A DNA stretch of 64,000 bases, taken from Rhodovulum strictum (GTDB lineage Bacteria; Pseudomonadota; Alphaproteobacteria; Rhodobacterales; Rhodobacteraceae). The stretch spans positions 1 through 64,000 of the forward strand of contig NZ_WJPO01000007.1 of the NCBI RefSeq assembly GCF_009649175.1, given 5' to 3'. Both the position numbers and the translations under genes were made by a program. Numbering within the stretch: position 1 is the stretch's first letter; every line of letters begins with the position of its first letter. A model generated the notes under the pieces. That model saw only the letters and a program-made list of their open reading frames with translations. It was not told where the DNA came from and did no database searches. Shown in pieces: positions 40,918-50,681 of this stretch.

Positions 40918-41295
40918 TCAGGCGTCTGTCAGCGACAGGATATGCGCGGTGCGCGCAAGGTAATCGTCCCAGTCGCGGATCTTCTGGATGTCGCCGAGAA
41001 ACTGCCCGGCGCGAAAGAACAGGAAACCCGGTGTCTTGAGCGCGCGGTGGGCCTCGCGCAGCTCGGCCTCGATCGCATCATCGACGATGGCGCAGTCGAA
41101 GGCGCCCTGAAAGGCGGCGGCAAGCTCGGGCAGGATCACCGCGGCGTCGGCGGTTTCAAGGTTGCGCACCGGATCGCCGGGGATGAACAGGCAATGCGCG
41201 CCGGGCGCCCCGGCAAAGGCGGCAACCGCTTCCATGCTGTCCAGCCGCGGCCAGTGCAGGTCGGTTTCAAGGCGGGCGATCAGCGGGTGGGTCAT
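40918..41295 (-). CDS. hupG: Hydrogenase accessory protein HupG (HyaE family)
   Basis: 125 residues with a thioredoxin-like fold lacking the CxxC motif. GAHCLFIPGDPVRNLETADAAVILPEL and FRAGQFLGDIQKIRDWDDYL are typical of HupG/HyaE. These proteins are thought to bind the Tat signal of the hydrogenase small subunit (HupS here) and prevent premature export. Start chosen at ATG 41295; upstream in-frame residues overlap hupF. Confidence 0.9.
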   Translation of the reverse strand: MTHPLIARLETDLHWPRLDSMEAVAAFAGAPGAHCLFIPGDPVRNLETADAAVILPELAAAFQGAFDCAIVDDAIEAELREAHRALKTPGFLFFRAGQFLGDIQKIRDWDDYLARTAHILSLTDA

Positions 41296-41299
41296 GGCA

Positions 41300-41620
41300 T
41301 CATCCCTGGCTTTGGCCGGCATCGAGTGCGGCCTGAAGATGCGGGGGCAGGCTGGGCGTGCGCGCGTCGAGATCGGCAAAGGCATCGCCCAGCTCGCCGC
41401 CCGCCATCACGGCGCGCAGACCGGCAAGGGCGGCGGCGATCTTCTGCGCCTCGTCTGCGTCGATCACGGCGCGCGCGCTGCCCAGAAAGGTCAGCACCCA
41501 GTCGCCGGGCCGCGCCTGAGGCGTCAGCGACAGGTCGATCAGCGCCTCGTCCGCGCCATCGCTGGCGCGCGCGGCGATGCCGTCGACGGACAGGATGCGC
41601 ATGGGCAGGCCGACGCACAT
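41300..41620 (-). CDS. hupF: HupF, HypC-family hydrogenase chaperone
   Basis: 106 residues. It must begin MCVGLPM because Cys2 is the functional residue of the family; the GTG one codon upstream is therefore rejected, and the ATG at 41620 overlaps the hupD stop as TGATG. A HypC paralogue that in Rhizobium protects the HupL precursor at high oxygen. It has a longer C-terminal extension than HypC. Confidence 0.93.
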   Translation of the reverse strand: MCVGLPMRILSVDGIAARASDGADEALIDLSLTPQARPGDWVLTFLGSARAVIDADEAQKIAAALAGLRAVMAGGELGDAFADLDARTPSLPPHLQAALDAGQSQG

Positions 41621-42240
41621 CACCCGGCCCCCGGAAAGAAGCGGGCATCGCCGATGCGGCAGGCATCCGTTTCCGAGGGGCGCCCGCCCTCATAGGCGTC
41701 GCGGCGGAGCGCGGGGTCGGCAAGATCATGGGTGTCGGTCCGGCCCGGCCGCACCTCGACGCCCCAGGCGGCCAGTTCGGCCAGCCCCGCCGCGATGGCC
41801 GGGCCGATCTGTGCGGCGGCGATGGCGGTCAGCCCGCCGCCGTAATCCTCCAGCTCGGCGGGCTGGCAGCCGATCAGGGTCATGCGCGCGGGCAGGCAGC
41901 CCTTGAACGCGGCGGTGGCCAGAACGTCCTGGAACCCGGTCTGGTGCAGGCTCATCTTCTTGGCGCCCATGAAGGCGGGCACCTCGTCGTCGCGCACGAT
42001 CTTGAGCGTGCCGGGCGCAAGGCCGTAATCGACGGCATCAAAGACCAGAAGCGAGCCCATCCCTTCGAGGAAGGGCAGCAGGTAAAGCCCCTGCGTGCCG
42101 CCATCGAGCAGGCGCACGCCGGGGCCGAAGGCATGACTTTCGGCCAGCGCCTCGACACAGCGCGGGCCGAAGCCCTCGTCGGCCCAGAGCAGGTTGCCGA
42201 TGCCGAGGATCAGGACGGAGTCGGATGGCGCGGCTGGCAT
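41620..42240 (-). CDS. hupD: Hydrogenase maturation endopeptidase HupD
   Basis: 206 residues. Nickel-dependent protease that removes the C-terminal peptide of HupL after nickel insertion. Metal ligands lie in LLWADEGFG (Glu), [10 protein letters not shown] (Asp) and [11 protein letters not shown] (His). GGAGGGACC precedes the ATG at 42240. It heads the maturation operon, separated from hupC by a terminator and 290 bp. Its only substrate here should be HupL, since HupV lacks a C-terminal peptide. Confidence 0.96.
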   Translation of the reverse strand: MPAAPSDSVLILGIGNLLWADEGFGPRCVEALAESHAFGPGVRLLDGGTQGLYLLPFLEGMGSLLVFDAVDYGLAPGTLKIVRDDEVPAFMGAKKMSLHQTGFQDVLATAAFKGCLPARMTLIGCQPAELEDYGGGLTAIAAAQIGPAIAAGLAELAAWGVEVRPGRTDTHDLADPALRRDAYEGGRPSETDACRIGDARFFPGAG

Positions 42241-42472
42241 TGGTCCCTCCCTGAACCGGTGCTGGCTGCGAATTTTTCGCATGATGATCTGAGGCAAGAT
42301 TATGCCGGGCCGGGCGGGCTGGCAGCGCGGAATTGCGGCGCGCTGCGACATTGTGACAAGCCCCTGTCGGGCAAGGGAAAAGACGGTATTCCCGGGTATA
42401 CACCGGGGCGCAAATCGGAAAGTTGCTTGCCGGTTTTGGTTCTGATGCGGAAGGGGGGCTGCCAAAAGGAAA

Positions 42473-42501
42473 GGCGCGGCCCAGGGGGATCGGGCCGCGC
42501 C
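42473..42501 (-). terminator. Intrinsic terminator after hupC
   Basis: GGCGCGGCCC pairs perfectly over 10 bp with GGGCCGCGCC around a 9-base loop. Read on the minus strand the hairpin is followed by TTTCCTTTT. It lies 30 bp past the hupC stop, so it should end the hupSLEC transcript. The rest of 42241-42530 shows no gene. It must hold the hupD promoter or allow read-through; GCGAATTTTTCGC at 42268 is a small inverted repeat there. Confidence 0.75.
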
Positions 42502-42530
42502 TCGGGGTACCGGATCACTCGTGACTCGAC

Positions 42531-43322
42531 TTATTCAACCCGGTTGTCCTTGAAGGTCCGCCAGCCCGACACGATCGTGGTCAGCATGGATTGGCGGGAC
42601 ATGATGTCTTCGCGCAGCGCCGCGTAGATATGGATGATGGCGAAGATGGTGATCGCCCACATGCCCAGATGGTGCAGCGTGTGCAGCCGCTGGGTGTTGG
42701 AGACCATCTCGATCACCCAGCCGAACAGCGCGTAATAGATCGAGTCCTGCCCCGCCCCTTCGGCATAAAGCGCGAAGCCCGTGATGATCATGAAGGTCAT
42801 GCCCAGCGTGATGAAGGTGAACATCGCGAAATGGGCCAGCGGGTTGTGGCCGATGTATTTCTTGGGCTCGGCTTCGAGAAAGGCGTACCAGCGGGCTTCG
42901 AAGATCAGTTCCTTCCACCAGCGGACGCGCCAGAACGGGATGTAGAACAATTGCCGCGCATGGCGGTTGCCGACGAAGGCCCAGTAGATGCGCGCCGCAA
43001 AGGCCACCGTCAGGATCATCCCGGCGGCGAAATGGGCAAAGCGGATATAGCCGAACAGGAACTGGTCGGTGGCCTCGGCGATTTCCATGGTGGGGGGGGG
43101 CGAGCCGATCAGGTAGCCGGTGATGATCAGGACCGTGATCGTGGCGGCGTTGACCCAGTGCCAGATGCGCACCGGTGCCTCGTAGACATAGATGGCGGCC
43201 TGCAACCGCAGGCTTTCGATGTCCTCGGGGCGCGCGCCGCCGGTCAGGCGCGCGGCCTCCAGCGGGGTGGGCGCGTCGGGGTTGGGGATGTGGATCGGGG
43301 TGTCGGTGCGGAAGTCGGTCAT
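42531..43322 (-). CDS. hupC: Hydrogenase b-type cytochrome subunit HupC
   Basis: 263 residues, four membrane helices. It anchors HupSL to the membrane and passes electrons from the distal FeS cluster to quinone. Probable haem-ligand histidines are in RIWHWVN, IRFAHFAAG, LHTLHHLGMW and AIIHIYAALRED. The family motif GHNPLAHFAMFTFI is present. An N-terminal extension of about 40 residues precedes the first helix. The start at 43322 is 10 bp after hupE. Confidence 0.95.
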   Translation of the reverse strand: MTDFRTDTPIHIPNPDAPTPLEAARLTGGARPEDIESLRLQAAIYVYEAPVRIWHWVNAATITVLIITGYLIGSPPPTMEIAEATDQFLFGYIRFAHFAAGMILTVAFAARIYWAFVGNRHARQLFYIPFWRVRWWKELIFEARWYAFLEAEPKKYIGHNPLAHFAMFTFITLGMTFMIITGFALYAEGAGQDSIYYALFGWVIEMVSNTQRLHTLHHLGMWAITIFAIIHIYAALREDIMSRQSMLTTIVSGWRTFKDNRVE

Positions 43323-43332
43323 GGCCCCGCCC

Positions 43333-43914
43333 TCAGCCCGAGACGAGCCAGGCGCCCGACGCGGCGATGCCCGCCCCCGCCGCCTTGCGCAGCACGCCCG
43401 CGCTGCGCAGCCGCGACACGGCGCGGGCCAGCCCGATGCCGACAAGATGCAGCGCACCGGTCGCGATCAGGAAGCCCGCCAGATAGGCCGCCGCCTGCCC
43501 CGTCGCCTCGGTCGCGTGGGCATGGCCGTGGCAGAGGCCGAACCCCGCGATGGCCGCCAGCGAGGCCAGCGTCAGCCCGCGCGACTGCCCGGCATGGGCA
43601 AAGACGGTCAGCACGCCGAAGACCAGCACCGAGGCCGCGATCAGCCCCTCGACGCCGGGGATCGGCACGCCCGACCAGGACAGCCCCGCCCCGGCGACCA
43701 TCGCCGACATGAAGGCCGCCGCGCCGCCCCAGACACGGGCCGGCAGCACGAAGCCCGACCACAGCCCCACCGCCAGCATCGCCAGCAGATGATCGAGCCC
43801 GAGGATCGGGTGGGCCAGCCCGTGGACCAGCCCCGAGGTTGTGCCCTGCCCGGTATGGGCCAGCGCGGGGGCGGCAATCGCGGCCAGCGCCGCGGCTAGG
43901 ATCAGTCGTTTCAT
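43333..43914 (-). CDS. hupE: HupE/UreJ-family nickel permease
   Basis: 193 residues with an N-terminal signal (RLILAAALAAIAAPALAH, mature His at the start) and about six further helices. The HupE motif GLAHPILGLDHLLAMLAVGLW (H-P-x-x-G-x-D-H) binds nickel, and GFGLCHGHAHA is a second His-rich site. Probable nickel uptake for the hydrogenase. It lies between hupL (14 bp) and hupC (10 bp), so it is in the structural operon. In Rhizobium hupE follows hupD, and R. capsulatus has hupC directly after hupL, as I recall. Confidence 0.93.
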   Translation of the reverse strand: MKRLILAAALAAIAAPALAHTGQGTTSGLVHGLAHPILGLDHLLAMLAVGLWSGFVLPARVWGGAAAFMSAMVAGAGLSWSGVPIPGVEGLIAASVLVFGVLTVFAHAGQSRGLTLASLAAIAGFGLCHGHAHATEATGQAAAYLAGFLIATGALHLVGIGLARAVSRLRSAGVLRKAAGAGIAASGAWLVSG

Positions 43915-43928
43915 CGGGTCTCCCTCCC

Positions 43929-45719
<1,791 letters not shown>

Positions 45720-45722
45720 CTA

Positions 45723-46817
45723 TCAGACCTCCTCTTTGCTGCGGTTATCGTCGGTTTTCTTCTGCGCGCGTTTCAGCGCCGAGGCGGCGATATGGGCGGC
45801 GATGCCCGCGCCCACGACGCCGGTGGCGGCAAGGCCGATCTGGTCGGCGGTGGCCTCGACCCCGAATTGCCGGATCGTGGTCAGCCGGTCATAGAAGCTG
45901 CCCTGATCCCAGAACCCGTCCTCGGAACAGCCGATGCAGCCATGGCCCGACTGGATCGGGAAGCTGACGCCCTCGTTCCAGCGCACGGTGGAACAGGCGT
46001 TGTAGGTGGTCGGCCCCTTGCAGCCCACCTTGTACAGGCAATAGCCCTTGCGCGCGTAGTCGTCGTCCCATTGCTCGACGAATTGCCCGGCATCGAAATG
46101 CGGGCGGCGATAGCATTTGTCGTGGATGCGCTGGGAATAGAACATCGCCGGGCGGCCCTGCCGGTCCAGCGGGGGCAGCCGGTCGAAGGTCAGCATGTAG
46201 GTGATGACGCCGGTCATCACCTCGGCAATCGGCGGGCAGCCGGGCACCTTGATGATCGGCTTGTCGGTGATGACCTTGTGAACCGGGGTTGCGCGGGTGG
46301 GGTTCGGCGCGGCGGCCTGCACGCAGCCATAGGACGCACACGATCCCCACGAGATGATCGCCTTGGCGTCCTTGGCGACATGGCGCAGCTTCTCGACAAA
46401 GGGCTTGCCGCCCTGAAAGCAGAACATCCCGTCCTCGTTCAGCGGCGGGTTGCCCTCGACCGCAAGGATGTAATTGCCCCGATGCGCGTCGATCGCCTCT
46501 TCCATCGCGTCCAGCGCGTGCTTTCCGGCCGCGGCCATCAGCACATGCGAATAATCGAGCGAGATCATCGACAGCACCACATCCTTGGCCAGCGGATGCG
46601 CGCCGCGGATGAAGCTTTCGCTGCAACAGGTGCATTCCAGCCCGTTGATCCAGATCACCGGGGTCCGGGGCTTGGTTTCCATCGCATGCGCGATCTTCGG
46701 CACGAAGGCGGGGCCAAGCCCCAGCGCCGAGGCGGTCAGCGAGCAGTATTTCATGAAGCTGCGCCGGGTGATCCCCTGCCGGCGCATCACGTCATAGAAG
46801 GTTTCGATCTGGGCCAA
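45723..46817 (-). CDS. hupS: Uptake [NiFe]-hydrogenase small subunit HupS
   Basis: 364 residues with a Tat signal (TRRSFMK at 17-23, processing likely near IAHA, residue 45). The proximal cluster is bound by six cysteines: 62, 64 and 65 in LECTCCSES, 160 and 165 in [10 protein letters not shown], and 193 in VPGCPP. With the signal removed these correspond to the 17/19/20/115/120/149 set of E. coli Hyd-1, the [4Fe-3S] signature of O2-tolerant enzymes. C-terminal ligands of the medial and distal clusters and an anchoring helix ([21 protein letters not shown]) follow. The start codon is TTG with a good AGGGAGGA; the next ATG is codon 11. Confidence 0.97.
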   Translation of the reverse strand: MAQIETFYDVMRRQGITRRSFMKYCSLTASALGLGPAFVPKIAHAMETKPRTPVIWINGLECTCCSESFIRGAHPLAKDVVLSMISLDYSHVLMAAAGKHALDAMEEAIDAHRGNYILAVEGNPPLNEDGMFCFQGGKPFVEKLRHVAKDAKAIISWGSCASYGCVQAAAPNPTRATPVHKVITDKPIIKVPGCPPIAEVMTGVITYMLTFDRLPPLDRQGRPAMFYSQRIHDKCYRRPHFDAGQFVEQWDDDYARKGYCLYKVGCKGPTTYNACSTVRWNEGVSFPIQSGHGCIGCSEDGFWDQGSFYDRLTTIRQFGVEATADQIGLAATGVVGAGIAAHIAASALKRAQKKTDDNRSKEEV

Positions 46818-47028
46818 GTCGTCCTCCCTGTGCGGTGGTCCGGGCGGCTTGGGCGCGGACCGTCAGTATCCCAGCGTATGCAAGCAGGGGCGCAGGCATC
46901 GGTGCAAAGGAAATTTCGGCCGGCGGGGGATTTCGCGATTTCTTGGCAGATCAATGGGTTATGCGGTTTCGGGGCGGGGCTGGCCATGTGCGGCCGGTCA
47001 GTGGATTGCCAGCCGCAGGCCCGGCCGG
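46818..47028 (-). promoter_or_regulatory. hupS promoter region with candidate IHF and repeat sites
   Basis: 211 bp between hypF and hupS. GATCAATGGGTTA at 46949-46961 fits the IHF consensus WATCAANNNNTTR except at the first base. It overlaps TTGGCAGATCAA (46943-46954), a TTG/CAA dyad with six instead of the five spacer bases reported for HupR. CGGCCGGTCAG occurs twice, at 46991 and 47022, 31 bases apart; the second copy overlaps the hypF stop. In R. capsulatus the hupS promoter is bent by IHF and activated by HupR from far upstream, so this layout is sensible. No -10/-35 could be fixed. Confidence 0.4.
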
Positions 47029-49254
47029 TCAGCCGCTTACCGGCCCGGCGATCTGCCTCGCCGCAGCGATCACCGCCTGCCCCAGCGCCAGCCCGCCATC
47101 ATTGGCCGGGGTTTCGCGGTGGGTCAGCACGGGGACGTCACCCAGCGCGGCCAGCGTTTCGGCCAGCAGGCGGGCGTTCTGGAAACAGCCGCCCGACAGC
47201 GCGACGGCCTGCGCCCGGCCCTGTTCGACCAGCGCGCGGGCGGGGGCGGCAAAGGCATGGGCAAGCCCGGCATGGAACCGGGCCGAGATCATGCCGGGCG
47301 GCGTGCCCGCGGCCAGATCGGCGGCCAGCGCGTGAAACATCGGCGCGGGGTCGAGCCCGGCAAGGGGATAGGGCGCAGCGGTGATGCCCTCGGCCAGCGC
47401 CTCCAGCCGCATCGCGGCCTCGCCCTCATGGCTTTGGCGCGGCTGGCAGAGCCCCAGCGCGGCGGCGACCGCATCGAACAGCCGCCCGGCCGAGGAACAG
47501 GCGGGCGCGTTCAGCCCGGCGCGGGCGGCGGCGCGCAGGGTGTCGCGGGGCAGATCGGGGAACAGCCGGTCGGCCAGCGCGCCAAGGCCCGCCTGATCCA
47601 GCCGCACCAGCAGGTTGCGCCAGGGCTCGCGCGCTGCCAGATCGCCGCCGACCAGCGGCGCGGGCGTCAGATGCGCGATGCGCAGCGCCCCGCGGTAATC
47701 GCCCAGCAGCACCTCGCCGCCCCAGATCGTGCCGTCGGCCCCTGCCCCGGTGCCGTCCAGCACGATCCCCGCCACCGGCCCGGCACCAAGCGGCCACAGG
47801 TTTTCGGCAAGGCAGGCGGCCAGATGCGCGTGGTGGTGCTGCACCTCCGCGACCGGCAGGCCAAGGGTGTGGGCGTGCTGCGTCGCGCGATAGAGGGGGT
47901 GCGCGTCGCAGGCCACCAGCGCGGGGCGGTGGTCGAAAAGCGCGGTGTAATCGGCGATGGCCTTGAGGAATTCCTCCCATGTCAGGGCCTCGTCCAACTC
48001 GCCCAGATGATGCGACAACAGCGCCTGCCCGCCCTTGAGCAGGCAGATCGCGGATTTCATCTGCCCGCCCAGGGCCAGCACGGGCGGCGCATCCTCGAAG
48101 CCCGGCGGCAGGGGCAGCGTGCCCGGCACCCGGCCGCGCGCGCGGCGGATCACCATGCGCGGCGCGGCGCGTTCCACGCTGTCATCCAGCCGCCGGGCAA
48201 TGGCGCGGTCATGCATGAGGAAGGCATCGGCAAAGGCGCCCAGCGTGGCGCGCGCCTCGTCATTGGCGATGGCCTGCGGCTCGCCCGACAGGTTGCCCGA
48301 GGTCATCACCAGCGGCCCCGGCACGGCCTCCAGCAACAGGTGGTGCAGGGGCGTTGCGGGCAGCATCACGCCAAGGCAGGCCATGCCGGGGGCGATGCTG
48401 TCGGGCAGCGTGCCGGTGCCGCGGACCAGCACGACGGGGGCGGCGGGGTCGTGCAGCAGCGCCAGATCGGCGGGCGTGGGCGCGCAGAAGGCGGCCAGAT
48501 CATCGGCGCGGGCCATCAGGGCAAAGGGCTTGGCCGGGCGGCGCTTGCGGGCGCGCAGCAGGTCCACCGCGGCCGCATTCGCCGCGTCGCAGGCCAGATG
48601 AAAGCCCCCCAGCGCCTTGATCGCGACGATATGGCCCCGGGCCAATGCCTGCGCGGCGCCCGCGATGGGGTCGCCCGGCTGCACCGCGCCCGCGATTTCC
48701 AGCCACAGGCGCGGGCCGCACTCGGGGCAGGCGATGGGCTGGGCGTGAAAGCGGCGGTCGGCGGGGTCGTCATAATCCGCGCGGCAGGCGGGGCAGAGCG
48801 GGAAATCCGCCATCGTGGTCTGCGCCCGGTCATAGGGCAGCCGGTGCAGGATGCTGAAGCGCGGGCCGCAATGGGTGCAGTTGGTGAAGGGATAGCCGTG
48901 GCGGCGGCCGGGCGCGCGGATTTCGGCCAGGCAGTCGGGGCAGGTGGCGGTGTCCGGCGTCACGCGGGTTTCGGCCCCCTGCCCGCGGCTGGCGGCGATC
49001 ACGAACCCCGCGGGCGGGGTGGCAAAGCGGCAGGGCCGCGACTCGATTGCATCGACGCGGGCCAGGGCCGGGGCGCGGGCGGACAGGGCGGCCTGAAACC
49101 CGTCCAGATCGCCGCCGGTGGCGCGGATCAGCACGCCATGGGGGTCGTTGAACACCTCGCCCCGGATGCCGTGATCGCGGGCCAGTTGCCAGACGAAGGG
49201 GCGAAAGCCCACGCCCTGCACCTGTCCGCGCACGCGAATTTCGCGGCCCTGCAT
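47029..49254 (-). CDS. hypF: Carbamoyltransferase HypF
   Basis: 741 residues. Makes the CN precursor by transferring the carbamoyl group of carbamoyl phosphate to HypE. Acylphosphatase domain at 1-90 (VRGQVQGVGFRPFVWQLA). Two zinc-finger pairs follow (TCPDCLAEI, NCTHCGPRF, LCPACRADY, ACPECGPRL), then a YrdC-like domain (IVAIKALGGFHLACDA, PLVMTSGNLSGEP) and a Kae1-like C-terminal domain with VQHHHAHLAACLAE and LDGTGAGADGTIWGGE. ATG 49254 overlaps the hupV stop (TGATG), placing it in the hupTUV operon. Confidence 0.97.
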   Translation of the reverse strand: MQGREIRVRGQVQGVGFRPFVWQLARDHGIRGEVFNDPHGVLIRATGGDLDGFQAALSARAPALARVDAIESRPCRFATPPAGFVIAASRGQGAETRVTPDTATCPDCLAEIRAPGRRHGYPFTNCTHCGPRFSILHRLPYDRAQTTMADFPLCPACRADYDDPADRRFHAQPIACPECGPRLWLEIAGAVQPGDPIAGAAQALARGHIVAIKALGGFHLACDAANAAAVDLLRARKRRPAKPFALMARADDLAAFCAPTPADLALLHDPAAPVVLVRGTGTLPDSIAPGMACLGVMLPATPLHHLLLEAVPGPLVMTSGNLSGEPQAIANDEARATLGAFADAFLMHDRAIARRLDDSVERAAPRMVIRRARGRVPGTLPLPPGFEDAPPVLALGGQMKSAICLLKGGQALLSHHLGELDEALTWEEFLKAIADYTALFDHRPALVACDAHPLYRATQHAHTLGLPVAEVQHHHAHLAACLAENLWPLGAGPVAGIVLDGTGAGADGTIWGGEVLLGDYRGALRIAHLTPAPLVGGDLAAREPWRNLLVRLDQAGLGALADRLFPDLPRDTLRAAARAGLNAPACSSAGRLFDAVAAALGLCQPRQSHEGEAAMRLEALAEGITAAPYPLAGLDPAPMFHALAADLAAGTPPGMISARFHAGLAHAFAAPARALVEQGRAQAVALSGGCFQNARLLAETLAALGDVPVLTHRETPANDGGLALGQAVIAAARQIAGPVSG

Positions 49255-50681
49255 CAATGCACCGTGCAGACCATGCATGGATCGAAGCTGCGCACGATAT
49301 GCTGCACCGCGACGGGCGTGGTTTCGCCGGGGCCGACCGGGGCGCCCACGAGGGCGGCTTCCAGCGGGCCGGGCTGGCCTGTGCCGTCGCGGGGGCTGAA
49401 ATTCCAGGTGGTCGGGGCGACGATCTGATAGCCCGCGATCCGGCCCTTTTCCACCCGCAGCCAATGGCCAAGCGCCCCGCGCGCCGCCTCGACCAGCCCG
49501 GCGCCCGTGCCTTCGCGCAGGTCGGGGGCGGGGACCATGAAGCGGGCGGCGGGGTCGATGCCATGGGCCAGCCGTTCCATCAGCATCTGCGTGCGCGCCA
49601 GTTCCAGAAGCCGGGCGGCAACCCGGGCCAGCACGCCGCCCCCCGCCAGGTCGCGCGCCAGCGGATGGCCGTCGATCACCTGCCGGGCCAGCGCGCCTGT
49701 TTCATGGGTCAGCCCGCCCAGCCGCGGCGCCTTGCACCAGCTATAGGCGGCGTCGCGCATGTCCTCGTCTGGGATGGTCTGGCCGGTTTCGGGATGCGCG
49801 GGGGCCCCCAGCATCCAGCTATGGGCGTTGTCCTCGACCAGCCCGCTCAGGTCCAGCGGATGCGCCGCGCCGCCCTGCCAGATGCCGGGCGCAAAGCCAT
49901 GCCCGCCCCCGGCCGGATAGGCGCCGAAGGACAGGTAGCGCCCGCTGCCCCGCCCCAGCGCGTCAAGGTCCAGATCGGCGGCGATGCGCAGGAACAGGCC
50001 CGCATCGCCGGTGTCCCAGCCCATCAGCGCGGCGCGGGTGCTCAGCGCGGCAAATTCCTCGGGCGGGGCGCCGAAGACGACCGTTTCGAGGTAGCGGCGA
50101 AAGGCGGTCAGGCTGGCCGCGATGCGCACCTTGTCGCGCGGGCCGGGGGCGCGGGTGACGCCGCCGGGCTGGATGGCAAGGGTATGCGGCCACTTGCCCG
50201 CCAGAAGCCCCAATATGTGCATCAGCGCCGCCCGCGCCTCGACCGCCTGGCGCGCCGCGCTGCCCTCGATCGCGGTGAACCGCGCGGCGGCCTGCGCGTG
50301 CCATGGCCGCGCGGCGTAGCAGGGCCGGGCGAAATCGGGCATGAAGAACAGGGTGAAATGGGTCAGGTGGTCGGACACGTTCTCGATGGCATGGATCAGG
50401 GCGGCCACCGTTTCTCCCTGCGGCGCGGGGGTGTGGCCCCCGGCGGCGGCCAGCGCGCGGGCGGCGGCGGCGGATTGGCTGATCGAGCAGATGCCGCAGA
50501 TCCGCGGGGTCAGCGTCAGCGCGTCCGAGGGCGGGCGGCCCAGCAGCATCCGTTCGAACCCGCGATAGAGCGGGGCGTTGACGCGGGCCGCGCGCACGCT
50601 GCCGCCGGCGATGTCCAGATGCACCTCCAGATCGCCCTCGACGCGGTTGAAGGGGCCGACGATCAGGCGCGTATCGCTCAT
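49254..50681 (-). CDS. hupV: Regulatory (H2-sensing) hydrogenase large subunit HupV
   Basis: 475 residues. Ligand motifs RICGIC (Cys62, Cys65) and DPCMVCTVH at the very end. The protein stops at this histidine, so there is no C-terminal peptide and no need for an endopeptidase. This is a hallmark of regulatory hydrogenases (HoxC/HupV, group 2b). It pairs with HupU to sense H2 in the cytoplasm. ATGA overlap with hupU, TGATG with hypF. Confidence 0.97.
   Translation of the reverse strand: MSDTRLIVGPFNRVEGDLEVHLDIAGGSVRAARVNAPLYRGFERMLLGRPPSDALTLTPRICGICSISQSAAAARALAAAGGHTPAPQGETVAALIHAIENVSDHLTHFTLFFMPDFARPCYAARPWHAQAAARFTAIEGSAARQAVEARAALMHILGLLAGKWPHTLAIQPGGVTRAPGPRDKVRIAASLTAFRRYLETVVFGAPPEEFAALSTRAALMGWDTGDAGLFLRIAADLDLDALGRGSGRYLSFGAYPAGGGHGFAPGIWQGGAAHPLDLSGLVEDNAHSWMLGAPAHPETGQTIPDEDMRDAAYSWCKAPRLGGLTHETGALARQVIDGHPLARDLAGGGVLARVAARLLELARTQMLMERLAHGIDPAARFMVPAPDLREGTGAGLVEAARGALGHWLRVEKGRIAGYQIVAPTTWNFSPRDGTGQPGPLEAALVGAPVGPGETTPVAVQHIVRSFDPCMVCTVH

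Noticed and set aside
41620-41623. GTG start for hupF one codon upstream of the ATG
   Set aside because: HypC-family proteins need cysteine at position 2, which only the ATG start at 41620 gives.
46949-46961. FNR/FnrL box (TTGAT-N4-ATCAA) upstream of hupS
   Set aside because: Only half the motif is present; the sequence fits an IHF site better.
46849-49428. An 859-codon plus-strand frame opposite hypF
   Set aside because: Antisense shadow; composition dominated by Gly, Arg, Gln and Ala with no motif.
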